A stretch of DNA of 64,000 nt from Acestrorhynchus altus (GCA_034509495.1 CM067522.1:22884281-22948280); one strand, 5' to 3'; positions 41,977 through 53,429 are shown, numbered from the stretch's first letter. The notes: generated by a model from the sequence alone, not told the origin. Numbers and translations: made by a program.

Positions 41977-44900
41977 GTTTGGATGCTTTCAGTTTCTGCT
42001 GTCTTCTGCAGCTTTCCACAAGGACACGTACTCGTCATGCAAAAGCACATTAGATGTTCATGTTCCTCAAAACAGAGGAATGAACATAGTCTCATGACCA
42101 CACGCTGCATTCTAAGTTCAAGAGTTGCCACAAGTGGAACTACAACAGTCCAGCATTCTTTACCCTTCCAACTGTGTCTAAACCCCCACGGCACCGTAAG
42201 AACGAGCGTCAGGTGTTCAGCAGGACCCTGCGTTTGCAGAACATTGGCTGGACGTTGGCATTTGTGTTCGTGTCCTTGTGTTAAGTATGTTTCTGGCCTG
42301 GTCCCTAACACGAGGTGCATTACACACAAAAGAAAAAGAGAGAAGGACCACGGCATCAACGACACGTTTAAAGAAAGTCTGTTGGTGACCAGGTTAGTGA
42401 CGTATGTGTCACCCTGCTGCTGTCTAAACATGCTTCTCAGAAACACCAGCCGAGACGTATTATTTTCAGAGTGACATGTTGCATGTAAGCACCGCCCCCT
42501 TTCTCCTACGTTCTTCAGTATGGTTCTAGATAAGAGGCTGCTGGTCATTTCATGTTCATACAGCATAACATTAGTAGTTCATGAAGCTCGGGTTAGTGAC
42601 TGTAGTGGGTCTTGCATTCCTACTGTCCCCCCCTCAGGACACTGGAGTGTGTACTGAAGCGGCTATCAAAGACAGCATTAGTCGTGGTGTGCGAGCACCT
42701 GGAGAGAGATGCTGGACAACGGCCCTCTATTTTTAGTCAACATCCTGAAGGAGCTGATCAAACCTCCGACCATCCTGCGCACCGTCGTCAACACCATTAC
42801 AGGTGTGTTTGCTTCGCTCTCAGTCAGAAATACAGTCCCGTGAGTTCGTAGTGGTTCTCACGCGGTTTAATTATTAAAACTTCGAAAAAGAACTTAAGAA
42901 CTTAAATTCCCTTTAATGTTGTTATGTATCATTTTTATGAATATTCATCATATATATGATTGAACTGTTCTAGGTTATATACGCAGATTATAATGAACAG
43001 GGGAAGCAGGTTAGATGAGCTAGTACACGGTTCTGTTTAAGTCATATTGTTCTGTAATTGGACAAATACATTTTAATTAATTAATTAAAGCAGGAATTGG
43101 AAAATATTAAGTCTTTTCGATTTTGGTTCTAAATATTCATTGTTTTCTGTGTTTTGTCTGTAAATCAGGAAGCACTAATGTTGGAGAGCAGCTCCCCACA
43201 GGTCAGCTGTCTGTGGTGCCCTGAGCGCGCGTTAGAAATACACCAACATGAGGCCTATTTCGGCGATAGTGGAGGAGATCGGCAGCCATTATCGACAAGT
43301 CAGGTATGAGCTGTGTGCATTGGTTAGCGTTTAGATCCTATAATCCCGGGCATAGTTCATCTGTTTCACAAGACTTTATTCTCCTCCTTTCGCCCTGATC
43401 TTCAATGATCAGGACCCCACAGGACCACCACAGAGCAGATATTATGATAAAGTCACACCTGTTTATATAAGGTCTCATAGTGGACAGTGCAGGTCAGAGA
43501 CAAGCCAAGACATGAAGTCTAAGGAACTGTCTGTAGACCTCAGAGACAGAGTATGGAGACACAGATCTGGAGAAGGTACAGAAACATTTCTGCTGCATTG
43601 AAGGTCCCAGTGAGCACAGTGGCCTCCATCATCTGTAAATGGGAAAAGTTTGGAACCAGCAGGACTCTTCATAGAGCTGGGCCTTGACCAAACTGAGTGA
43701 TCGTTTGAGTCTCAGCCTTAAAGGACTCTCAGACCACGAGAAACAAAGGATTGAACTTTTTGGACTGAAAGCCAAACATCATGTCTGGAGGAAACCAGGC
43801 TCTGCTCATCACCCAGCCACTACCGTTCGTTCAGTGAAGGCGTGGTGGTGGCAGCATCATGCTGTGGGATGTTCTTCTGCAGCAGGAACTGGGAGACCAG
43901 TCAGGGTCGAGGGAAAGATGACTGCAGTGATGTACAGAGACATCTTTGATGATAACCTGCTCCAGAAAGCATTCTGGAACTCAGACTGGGATGAAGGTTT
44001 ATCGTCCAACAGGGCAACGGCACAAGCACTTTCGTTCATATCTGTTCACCCTGCATTATCACGTGTCTCCAAGCGTCTGACTGGACACATCCCAGTGTTT
44101 ATGTGCTGCTCTGCTTTAAGTGTCAGTGTATCAAGGTGTGCATCAACCTCCTGTAGGTTCTACCATCACAGCGGAGGATCAAAGGGGTGATAGGCCGGTA
44201 ATGAATGACGAGGAATGCGGATCTAAACCCTGTCCTTTATGGTGAGTCCGTTCAGTCTGATACCTGCTGATAGTTGCTCCAAAGTTTGTGGACACCCCTT
44301 ATAATGAACACATTCACCTATTTAGCTGCGCTTATTGCTGACACAGATGTGCAAATGCACACACAAAGCTAGTCTAGTCCCTGTAGAGAAGTACTGTCAA
44401 TAGAGTGGGGACTCGGGTGCATACTAATACGTGGGCACTGAGCTGTGGAGCAGTGGAACTGTGTTCCTTGTAATGATGGTACTCTATCAAGTACTGTGAG
44501 AGGGTGGAATTCAATCAAACCCTCACAGCAATGTTCCTGAATCTAGTAGAAAGTCTTCTCTGGACAGTAGAGACAGTTACTCCAACAGAAGCAGGATCGC
44601 TCTTTATGCACTTGATTTAGAAAACAGTGTCCAAATACTTTTGTCTGCGTATTTCTGTCAGATGCACTCTAAGAGGTGAAATTCTTCTGTCCCTCTTCTC
44701 CTCAGAATCCCCGTCTGCTGGACGATGTGAGTTTCCACCCGTGTGTGCGGTTTAAGCGCTGGGAGGCCGAGAGGATTCTCTCCTTCATCCCTCCGGACGG
44801 AAACTTCCGCCTGTTGTCCTATCGTGCCAAGTGAGGGATCCTCCTTACTCTGCATAAGTTCATTCACCATTTAACCCTTTCAGTTGTACACGTCTGTACG

Positions 44901-46993
44901 TCTGTCCACGTCTTAAATGTCACGCTCATAATAACAGAACCTACAGTTTACTTGGACAAAGCACTTTCCACCAAAAAAAAAGAACTCTGGTTCTTCAACG
45001 ATCAAACCCCACAGGACCACCACAGAGCAGATATGATGTGGGTGGTGGGTCATTCTCAACACTGCAGTCACACTGACATGGTGGTGGTGTGTCGTGTGTG
45101 TTCTTTGGCCTGCAGTGGATCTCGAACAGTGCTGCTGGAGTGTTTAAACACTGTGTCCTCACTGTCCACTCTATTAGACACTTTCCCTGCAGTGTCTCCA
45201 CCTTCTTAGATGTAAGTCAGGGCAAGAAGCTCATGTTTCTGCACAGTTTGTGTTAGTGGTCCTCTAGTCCTTCATCAGGTACTCACAGGGCTGCTCACAG
45301 GGCGCTGCCCACGGGGCGCGCTCATCGGCTGGGCGTTTCTGGTCGGTGGACTGTTCCGTTGCTGGTGACATGAGGGTTCTCCATGTTAGCTCACAGTCCA
45401 CGTACCAACAACACACTAACTTACACCCACCACCATGTCAGTGTGACTGCAGTGCTGAGAATGACCCACCACCCACATCATATCTGCTCTGTGGGGTCCT
45501 GTTGGTCAGTCTTCCCACTGCTGTAATATTTCCAGGTTGTTCTCTAAATTTTCTGGTCCCTCTCTGATGTTCTCTCCAGTCTGGTGGCCATTCCTGTGTA
45601 CGTGAAGCACAACATCACGTTCCGTGAGGGCAGTTCTCAGGGCAGGTTTGACCTGACAGCTGGTGAAACAGGCGATGGGAGAGAGCAGTGAGTCTGTGTT
45701 GGTCAGCAGTCAGCTGCCTCGCGGTGTTCAGAGCCTCAGCCTCAGCCCCTCATGGGGGACTTACCGCGACCCCGTTACCAAGGTAACTGTGAAGCACAGT
45801 GCAACACATTTCACATTGTTTACGCCCATCATCACTTTCCCAAACTCTCCAGCTGAACTGCAGTTCTGTAGTGAAGGGAAGATGAAGGTGATCAGGATCA
45901 GCAACTGATGATAACTGTAGTCTGATCCCACAGTCAATATTTATTGATCTCATACAGAAGTGGTGTCTCTCAGGGCGTCGGGTTTTACGCAACATGCCAG
46001 ACGTCTCTGCATGGAGGTGTAGAGGTTCCTAATGGTGTCCTGTGATGATCCATCCCATGCAGCTTGAATGTTCTCACTCGGTGCAGATGGTGTGGTAGGG
46101 GTGGAGTGTTGATGGGCGTCAATAACATCCCACATTTCAATCGAGGACAGGTCTGGAGATAGTCCCGACCACGGTGATATCTATGTCTTCAAGGCAGATC
46201 TTGAGAGCGGCAGCAGTGTGTGGTTGGCGTCATCCTGTTGGAGATAATAGAGCACGGAGTGTGTGTTCAGAAAGATGAACCACTAGTTTGCAGAACCTCA
46301 TTAACATGGTTTTAATGGTATGTGTGTGTGTTTGCTTGTAGCTGTTGACATGGGATGTGGGGAAGATTAACCCCCAGAAGCTGCCCAGTCTGAAGGGCAC
46401 CATGAGCCTCCAGGCTGGAGCCTCCAAACCAGATGAAAATCCGACCATCAACATCCAGTTCAAATCAGCAGCTTTCGCCATTTCAGGTCTGGGATATAGA
46501 CACCCGCGGCTTTATACACGAACATATGCCATGTGACTTCAGCTCTCGTTACATTAAACTGTTTCTAATAAAGTGGCCAGTGAAACTAAACTGAATTAAA
46601 TGAAATATAATATAAAATATAATGTTAGATCTGGGTAACTCTGGAGTCCCAGAAGCTTGTTTATGGCATTACGTGATTTGACCACTGAGTGGCATCATGC
46701 TACAGTGTTCATTGAGACTTGCTCCGTAGCTCTAATCCTGCAGGTCCATGGGTTCACATGCAAATGTGGTTTGCCCAGTTCGGTGTCGGCCTGTAAGTGT
46801 CACATACCTATACAGGGGTGACCATGGCAGCAATATTCAGTACAGTACCAGATTCTCCTCTGACACGTGGTCTCTTTCTCTTTGTCCCAAAGGCCTGAAG
46901 GTAAATCGCTTGGACATGTACGGCGAGAAGTACAAACCTTTCAAAGGCATCAAGTACATGACCAAGGCGGGCACATTCCAGGTCCGGACCTAG
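41729..46993 (+). CDS. ap3m2: ap3m2-like AP-3 complex mu subunit, whole span, partly broken
   Basis: AP-3 mu binds tyrosine-based sorting signals in cargo going from endosomes to lysosome-related organelles; AP3M2 is the neuronal-type paralogue in mammals. Exons recognised: 41729-41976, 42638-42802, 43169-43303, 44706-44830, 45580-45782, 46342-46486 and 46893-46993. The first exons encode the longin-like N-terminal domain, the later ones the mu homology domain that binds cargo. Intact AP-3 mu proteins are about 418 residues. About 28 codons between SGST-type and NPRLLDD sequence are missing from view, and exons 1-3 and 5 carry indels. Start: ATG followed by IHSLFL. The choice of paralogue (ap3m2 over ap3m1) rests on kat6a adjacency. 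Either the gene is decaying or the assembly is poor here. Confidence 0.85.
42638..42802 (+). pseudogene. ap3m2: ap3m2 coding exon 2, frame-disrupted
   Basis: Begins near ECVLK/AAIKD-like sequence in mixed frames, with MLDNG in one frame near 42711, and ends cleanly with ILKELIKPPTILRTVVNTIT. Indels lie near 42642-42760. Acceptor CCCTCAG, donor GTGTGT. Confidence 0.8.
43169..43303 (+). pseudogene. ap3m2: ap3m2 coding exon 3, frame-disrupted
   Basis: Starts GSTNVGEQLPTGQLSVVP in good frame, then meets TGA at about 43223. The rest (EAYF, then IDKSG-like) needs two frame changes. Acceptor AAATCAG, donor GTATGA at 43304. Confidence 0.8.
43340..43446. mobile_element. foldback element fragment (family A)
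   Basis: One terminal arm, from about gttcatctgtttcacaagac through ttcaatgatcaggaccccac to gagcagatattatg. It is cut by the Tc1-like relic that follows. Confidence 0.75.
43447..44190 (+). mobile_element. Tc1-like transposon relic in ap3m2 intron 3
   Basis: N-terminal helix-turn-helix text (KSKELSVDLRDRVW, then VPVSTVASIICKWEKFGTSR) and a better preserved mid-part at 43684-44040: EKQRIELFGLKAKHHVWRKP, then GSAHHPATT, TAVMYRDIFDDNLLQKAFW. This matches the zone between the first two catalytic Asp residues of Tc1 transposases, with internal deletions and frameshifts. It is inserted next to a family A fragment, at the place where an ap3m2 exon should lie. Confidence 0.85.
44272..44662. mobile_element. 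short nonautonomous element (family B), near full-length
   Basis: About 390 bp, from tgctccaaagtttgtggaca to gtccaaatacttttgtctgc. The two ends form imperfect inverted repeats (tttgtggac / gtccaaa). Body blocks shared with the other copies include gtccctgtagaga, gagctgtggagcagtggaac and agtagaaagtcttctctgga. Confidence 0.8.
44706..44830 (+). CDS. ap3m2: ap3m2 exon encoding the start of the mu homology core
   Basis: Encodes NPRLLDDVSFHPCVRFKRWE and AERILSFIPPDGNFRLLSYR, reading without breaks and nearly identical to vertebrate AP-3 mu. Acceptor TCCTCAG, donor GTGAGG at 44831. Confidence 0.93.
44996..45510. mobile_element. foldback element copy (family A) in ap3m2 intron
   Basis: From tcaaaccccacaggaccacc to atctgctctgtggggtcctg, about 515 bp. 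Arms are inverted repeats; the centre has many small differences from other copies. Confidence 0.85.
45580..45782 (+). pseudogene. ap3m2: ap3m2 exon with one frameshift
   Basis: Encodes LVAIPVYVKHNITFREGSSQ and GRFDLTAG, then the frame shifts by one near 45662 and continues KQAMGESSESVLVSSQL and LSLSPSWGTYRDPVTK. Without the shift a TGA is reached at about 45690. Acceptor CTCTCCAG, donor GTAACT. Confidence 0.85.
45910..46255 (-). mobile_element. Tc1-like transposase relic (minus strand)
   Basis: Minus-strand text ENIQAAWDGSSQDTIRNLYT, then SMQRRLACCVKPDALRDTTS, is the same transposase family as at 18170-18600. A DVIDAHQHSTP segment precedes it. Only the C-terminal third is present. Confidence 0.8.
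46342..46486 (+). CDS. ap3m2: ap3m2 exon encoding the cargo-binding region
   Basis: Encodes LLTWDVGKINPQKLPSLKGT, then MSLQAGASKPDENPTINIQF and KSAAFAISG. The end differs locally from the family (expected K-I-Q-Q-L-A-I-S) in a way that looks like one lost and one gained base that cancel. Acceptor CTTGTAG, donor GTCTGG at 46487. Confidence 0.92.
46893..46993 (+). CDS. ap3m2: ap3m2 last coding exon
   Basis: Encodes LKVNRLDMYGEKYKPFKGIK, then YMTKAGTFQVRT and TAG at 46991-46993. The C-terminus is the family's own. Acceptor GTCCCAAAG. Confidence 0.95.
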
Positions 46994-48600
46994 AGGCTGA
47001 CTACCCTGCAGCTTCCAGCCAACACCAACAACAACAGAAACACACTCCGAGGGTTGGGGGACTGGGGGTTTACCAGTGTGAAAAGGGGGTTGGTTTTAGT
47101 TGGTACGTTCTAAGTGGTACACATTTCAGGAATTTAGAGGTTCTTCAGACAGGATTCGTAACGATGCATGAAATATATGCGTTCGTGATCTGAATCATTG
47201 GATCTCATTTTCAGCAGGGTTGGGATTCCTGAGGTAGAAGCATTCCTTTAAATCTAGCTCAGCCACTGGTTCTCAAATACGTTGAACAATCCATGTTATT
47301 CCCACTCTCATTAGTCTGTGAACCGTTCATATTTCCGGAGTTGAAGAAACACTATATGGCTTGAGTATGTAGACACTTGCTATAGGAACTTAGAACCATC
47401 TATAAAGGCTTTGTGACAAGCATAGAACCAGTTAACCAAACATAAGGTTCTGTGGATTATTAGTGGTGCTGTATCTATCACTTGCCTTTCCTAGGAGTCC
47501 TCAGAAGAACTCCCTTATTTAAGAGAGCACATATTAAAACCCTTAGACATCCTCCGCAAATACAGTGGCCCCTTGACTGATAGAGGATCTGGGTCACCAC
47601 AGGACTGGCCTTCATACTTCAGCAAAACACGGTTCTGTGGAGGACTGAAAATGAGTTCTTTGACTCATAACAGGAGTGGAGTCCTTTCAGAACCACCTAA
47701 TTTTCCAGAAAAAGAACCATCTGAATGGTTCTTTGGCTATAACATTTCAATAAAGAACACTTTACTTTTAGTAAAGACTCTTGAAACGTCTTCCCAGGAG
47801 GGACTGGCCTTGGCCCATAGAGTCCAGAAAGTCCCCAGAGGTTCCAGGAGAACGTTCATGGAACTCCTCTAGGCTCAGTTTAATAACTGGACTGGACAAA
47901 TGGTAGCATTTTTTCACTTTGGCAAAAACAATGGAGGTTGTTTAGAACCATTTTTAAACGTGTTCCATAAGAGACCATCTAAAAGGTTTTCAGTCTAGAA
48001 CATGTAACCTCAGAACAAATCATTTGCATGGTTCTTTGAACTGTCTTGGTTCAACACAGAACCCATGCTTTTAATAAAGTCCTAACAAATCTGAAGAACC
48101 TCTTTTGGAATCATTTTCCCAGGAGTGACTGGCCTTGGACTGAAGAGACCAGAAAGTCTCAATGGTTCTCAGAGGCGTTCATGAAACTGCTGAATCTGTT
48201 TAGCCTCAGCTAAGGTCAGATAATCACAGCTATAATTCAAAAAGAAGTGGATTCATGCACTGTAGTCAAAGCAGTTTCCATATAGAACTCAAAAACGGTT
48301 CCTTGACTTACAATGAATTATTGAACACATTGGGGACTGTGTAGAACCATTTCTCTAAATAAGGTTCAATAAAGGAAGCATATACAGACACAGGAGTACC
48401 CCAAATAGTCCAGGACGTCCCCTAACGTTCTGGGACAACATCAGGAGTTCAAAAGCAGTCTGCTGTGTATAGCACTGAATGGTTTAATGGAACCCCATTT
48501 TCATGCCATGTAGAACTGTTTGTAGGTAGGTTCCAAGAACCATCAATGGTTCACCTCCAGTGCAGACCCATTGGAGGAGGTTTGTGGTGATCTAACTACC
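46994..48600. other. ap3m2 downstream DNA with roughly 300-bp repeated blocks
   Basis: Blocks around ccaggagggactggccttgg (47796), ccaggagtgactggccttgg (48119) and a weaker one at 48390 recur about every 270-325 bp, each followed by gtccagaaagtc-type and ggttct/agaacc-rich text. Possible AATAAA signals occur at 47749 and 48073, but none is clearly that of ap3m2. No gene seen. Confidence 0.55.
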
Positions 48601-48604
48601 ACTG

Positions 48605-48782
48605 CTGTTTGTGACTGAATGCAATCAGATCCTCAGCAATGTTCCAGAATCTAGTAGAAAGTCTTCTCTGGACAGTAGAGACAGTTACTCCAACAGAAGC
48701 AGGACAAACTCTTTTATCTCCTTAATTTCCGAAGAAACAGTGAATGAGCAGGTGTCCCAATACTTTTGTCCATATAGTGTTT
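48605..48782. mobile_element. short nonautonomous element (family B), 3' half
   Basis: Shares tctagtagaaagtcttctct and acagttactccaacagaagc with 44272-44662 and ends gtcccaatacttttgtccat. Confidence 0.75.
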
Positions 48783-49189
48783 AATATAGTGCTGAAGAGA
48801 ACCTTCTTTTCCTTCACCTCATCATCTCCTCATGTTCCTCCCCTCTGAGGCGAGGGCGAGAGGTGACTCATGCCTCCAGTTTAGTCGGTGCGATTGTCGG
48901 TGTGTGATACACTACCATTGTGATGACTTCTTTCCCAAACGTCCGTGCAGACCCAGACCATCGCACTCCTCTTCTGTTTATTTCTGTCTGAACGTGTGTT
49001 GCCTACACGGTGTACTTGGCAGCTCTGAGGTCCACTTTAGGCCCTGTCCATGTATCTGTATCAAGATCCAAAAAACTTTGTGTTTTGACTAGTCCACAAA
49101 AGCATGTTTTGGTGGCGTTCAGAACAGTATTTACTAATGATATCAATGGATTAACATTGTAGTCGTTCATTAACAAACAAGACCAACCA

Positions 49190-49425
49190 ACTCCGGGTGA
49201 GGCGACGTCCAACAGACCGTCTGACCGAGAGTGACGTGACATCTGACGGACCGTCTGACCGAGACTGAGGCGACATCCGACAGACTGTCCGACCGAAACT
49301 GAGGCGACATCCGACGAACCGTCCGACCCGAGAGTGGCGTGACATCTGACCGGACGTCTGACCGAGACTGAGGAAGACATCCGACAGGCCGTCGACCGAG
49401 ACTGAGGAGACATCGACTGACCGGC
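49190..49425 (+). repeat. roughly 35-bp minisatellite, about 6 copies
   Basis: Unit based on gaccgtctgaccgagactga and ggcgacatccgacagac. Copies vary by indels. CpG-rich compared with flanks. Confidence 0.85.
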
Positions 49426-49534
49426 CAAGGCAAAGAGCTATATCCATTTGACTGTTGGACCAAAACGAATGGACACATTAACACATTAATGTTGGCAACA
49501 CTAGTATTTAAATGTATTCCCGCCGAATCGAATC

Positions 49535-49540
<6 letters not shown>

Positions 49541-49606
<66 letters not shown>
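49541..49606 (+). repeat. (GT)n microsatellite
   Basis: A 66-bp pure GT run. Confidence 0.97.
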
Positions 49607-50279
49607 ACACTGTAGTTCATGTTGTTCACTATATGGGGAGGATTGAATCACCTAACAACTGAATGTTCAAAAGTCTCCATCTTGGAGACTCTGTTGAGAA
49701 AGGTTGTCGAAAGACATTCAGTCACCAAAACAGATTGAATCGATTGACATCAGCGGTAAATACTGTTCTATTACCTGTATATGATGCTGTGTTTACGTCT
49801 AGACTGTGTTTCCCTGATTCGTGGTGCACTATAGAGGGTGTGAAGTGTCGACAGATCTTTCTTTGAGATTTTCTCGCCCCCTACAGGGCTAACATTCCTG
49901 CGGGACGGAAATATTATATTATAAAGCCATCTGGATAAGTGTGGACGAGACCTTCTTTTCCAGCCGAGACGGACCAAAGGAGGAAGATTCCGAAGGAGAT
50001 TCCGAAGTTTGTGGTTATTTATGTTTATTTATATTCGGCTGTTTGCGCCGCGTTTGATCTGTTTTGCTGATGGTTTGTTTTTCCTTCTTGTCTTCAAATG
50101 GTTTTACAAAAAGCTCCAGAATAAAGTCCCTGAAATCCATTTGTCTTTTCTGACCCGGAATTTCATGATTGTAAGGTTCCCTCATTTCACTGGTTGAGGT
50201 TTGAAGCCTGCAGAGCAGATTTGGTGTGAAAAGGATTTGCTGTGGAGATGGCCTCCAGTGAACCTCACACCCTCTGACT

Positions 50280-50620
50280 TATACAGCAAAGGTATCAAAC
50301 CAGCAATGCTGGTGGTCGGTCTGTTCAACCAGCATGGCCATGCGGTCATCAGGTTTGAGATGTATGGTTTGGCCGGTCAGATTGGTCATGGCGGTCCAGA
50401 CAGATGAACTCAGAAATGCTTCAGCGTGCACCCGGTCAAGAGCTGAAAGGTGCTGAACTGGTGTACCTAAACTCAGTCAGCCAACATGGTCAGGCTGGGC
50501 ATGCTGCTCATCAGGCTTAGTCTTACTTGTTGACCAAAATGGTCAGGTTGGTTGTGCTCATGCTGGTTCTATTGATCATTAAGCCTGGTCAAGAGCCAAA
50601 TCTCATATCTACTGGTTCTA
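50280..50620 (+). repeat. degenerate GCTGGT/GGTCA-rich repeat
   Basis: Repeated text such as accagcatggccatgcggtc and atggtcaggttggttgtgct. It resembles the denser array at 53850-54172. Confidence 0.5.
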
Positions 50621-51265
50621 CTGCTGTGTGCTTAGTGAACCTCCTGAGCTGGTTGCCTCTCCTCCAGTTTAGGCTGTTCGCTCCTCCACTCCCAGTTTCC
50701 TGCAGTCCCCCCCTCCAGTCCCCTCCCCTCCTCTTTTTTTCCTTTTTTTTGTCTTTTAACTCCTGAAGAACCTCAAACCAGAGGAACTTCTCCCTGGTCT
50801 CCTCCACAGTGCTGATGGTCAGTGTCCTCTGCAGTTATTGTGCTGGTCAGTCTGGACTGATTGGTGGGATCCCCGCGGGACGTGTCCTCTCCTCTTGGGT
50901 AAGTTTGACTATTGCTCACCCCCCAATTTTACACCTTTACACTCTCTCACTTTCCCTGACCTGCTGAGTGTGAGTGTAAAGGTGTGTATCTCCGAGCTGC
51001 AGATAGGGGTGCCTCTGTTCTCGCCTTAACAGTAGTTAGTGGGGCTGTAATCTGCCACATCACCCCCCGGAGGGGCGACCCCGGGCCACGTGCTCCCTCC
51101 CGCGTGCGACCACCATCAGCATGGGACTGCAGGTAGGGTTTGTTGAAGTTAAGGGGGGGGGGGTGCCCACGTGCCCCAATCTGTTACAATCTGCTACAGT
51201 GTTGAAACAGGCGCCTCGTGCTTCATAACATGATGCAACAGTGTATGTGAGAGTGGGGTGGTGGT

Positions 51266-51266
<1 letters not shown>

Positions 51267-51298
<32 letters not shown>

Positions 51299-51526
51299 TG
51301 TGGGGTCTGTAGCACTGGGGTAAGAGTTGGGAGGTGTGAGAGATTAGTTTTGCTACTGTGTGAATTAGAGTCAACTCTGGGAAACCACACTGTCAGTGCA
51401 CTGCTGGGGGGGGGGGTGGCTGGGGGTCATGGTTCTATTCTGGACTAAAGTGAAACCATGGACTAGTTTTAAAAATAGACTGAATACAGACCAGCTGTGG
51501 AGTTTAGTGTGGTATATACTTTATAC

Positions 51527-51563
<37 letters not shown>
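51267..51563 (+). repeat. two (GT)n tracts
   Basis: GT runs at 51267-51296 and 51533-51561, with a G run (51406-51415) between them. Confidence 0.85.
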
Positions 51564-51565
<2 letters not shown>

Positions 51566-52056
51566 AATCACATATAAAATTAGGCAGGGTTTAGGTTGAC
51601 GTTCTGCTTAACTCCAGAGCCAGTGGTTTCATTCGAATGTGGCAGAAACACTGACCTCATGATGTGGTGACCACTGCATGAGGTGAAAAGAACCCTGTTG
51701 CCCCAAGCTGTGTGGTGCAGGGGCGTCTCCTGGCGGATGACCCTGGTTACTGTCGGTGCATAAATAAGGGTGGATCTGCAGATACAGGCGGTAGGTGTGA
51801 AAGCAGCCTAAGAGAAGGTAGCCTTGGTACTACAGCACTGGTGGTCAGTGAGTGGGCAGCATATGCAAATCGAGGATGCCAGGAGCCAATGGGAAAGGTG
51901 AGTTACACCCACACACCACGTGTGCAAGACTTTATATATCTATAAAAAATATATCTATTTTTATGAAAAACGGCTTCAGGCTCCTGCAGGTGGCGCTGCA
52001 GGAGGAGGATGGGGCTATAAATATCTGCGGGGTGTGCAGTGAACGTCTTGTGTATA

Positions 52057-52280
52057 GAAGCGTCATTCATACTGGTCTACCAGCAGCGGCAGAAATCCCA
52101 GTCTGCTGTTCCCCTCAGTCCAGTTTCTGAAAGAACTCTGAGAACTGCAGACCATCTTCATACGGAGCAGAGTGGAGCAGCAGGCCTTCACGCAGTCTCG
52201 TCACTGGTCCTCAATTCTGAGGAGTTTCCTGTAGACTGGATTTTCTGCCACTGCTGGTAGACCAGTATGAACGACACTTC
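52057..52280. mobile_element. 224-bp foldback (hairpin) element
   Basis: The left arm (gaagcgtcattcatactggt, then ctaccagcagcggcag, 52057-52104) is an inverted copy of the right arm (ctgccactgctggtagacca, then gtatgaacgacacttc, ending 52280). About 44 of 48 bases pair. The centre has no open frame of note. Consistent with a small nonautonomous DNA element. Confidence 0.8.
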
Positions 52281-52308
52281 CATCACCTGCTTTTTGTGGT
52301 TCTATAAT

Positions 52309-52760
52309 TCAGACCGTAGATCATCTGTTTCTCTGATACTTTATTCTCCTCCTTCCACCCTGATCTTCAATGATCAAGGCCTAGAGAAGGACGCCACGAG
52401 CAGATATGATGTGTTGGTGGGTCATTCTCAACTGCAGTCCACTGGCGGTGGTGGGTATTAGTGTGTTGTGCCCGATCACCGAGTGGATCCAGAGCGCCAG
52501 CAGTGCTGCTGGAGTGTTTAAACCCCGCAGTGTCACTGCTGGACTGAGAACAGTCCACCAACCAGGATCCAGCTGACAGCGTCCTGTGAGCACTGATGAA
52601 GGACTAGACCAACACAAACTGTGCAGAAACAGATGAGCTTCTGTCTCTGACTTTACATCTACAAGGTGGAGACACTCGGTAGGAGTGTCTGATAGAGTGG
52701 ACAGTGAGTGGACGCAGGGTTTAAACCCCTCAGTGTCTGATAGAGTGGACAGTGATCTGT
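52309..52760. mobile_element. foldback element copy (family A)
   Basis: From cagaccgtagatcatctgtt to tgtctgatagagtggacagt, with the same blocks as other copies in opposite orientation to the 41335 copy. Noisy around 52375-52500. Confidence 0.8.
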
Positions 52761-52769
52761 ATACATTTG

Positions 52770-53175
52770 AGCTGAAACCTCATCAGATTTTAGTCCTGAA
52801 AGTAGATCAGGAACTTAATCATACACTGATCAAATCTCATAAAGACAAACACTGAAACATGATGGTGGTAGTATCACGGTTTGTGTCTCACCACAAGCAC
52901 ACATGTGGTTCCACTAAAGAACGTTTAAAGTCCTGATCTTAATCCAGTAGAGATGTTGTGAAGGTCCCGAAGCAGCAGTTGATGGAGGAAACCACCAACA
53001 TCACAGAGCTGAAGCTGGTTTGTGGAGGAATGAAGTCAGATTAGTGCAGGACTGACCAACCGTTACGGAAACGTTTAGATACAGTTATTGCTGCACAAGA
53101 GGAGACACAGCAGATACTGAAAGCAGGGTCACAGACTTTTACCCTCACAGATATAAACCCTGATCATCTTCATCA
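52770..53175 (+). mobile_element. Tc1-like transposase relic, C-terminal part
   Basis: Around 52930 the DNA reads SPDLNPVEM, the Tc1 motif around the last catalytic acidic residue, then QQLMEETTNITELKLVCGG. It ends with agacttttaccctcacagat, the inverted counterpart of the ends at 22890 and 58190. Confidence 0.8.
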
Positions 53176-53427
53176 ATAAATCCATGATCAGAGGAGTATG
53201 TGTGTCTTATCAGCAGTTCGGACCTGATGGAGGTCAGCGAGGTGTAATCAGTGGACAGAGTGGTCAGCAGGCTGACCGACAGGACTGGGAGGGTGGGCTG
53301 TGTTTTCAGCCCTGCGGGGGTCTGTTGGCGGTTTTGAACAAAGAGAAACTTGTTTCTGAAGCTGCGAAACAAAAGCGCAGAGAAGCACCATTATCACCGC
53401 GCCGCCGCTCACACTGCGCACGTACAG

Positions 53428-53429
<2 letters not shown>

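Noticed and set aside
41913..42566. 217-codon minus-strand open frame
   Set aside because: It overlaps ap3m2 exon 1 and its intron, has no recognisable domain and no splice support.
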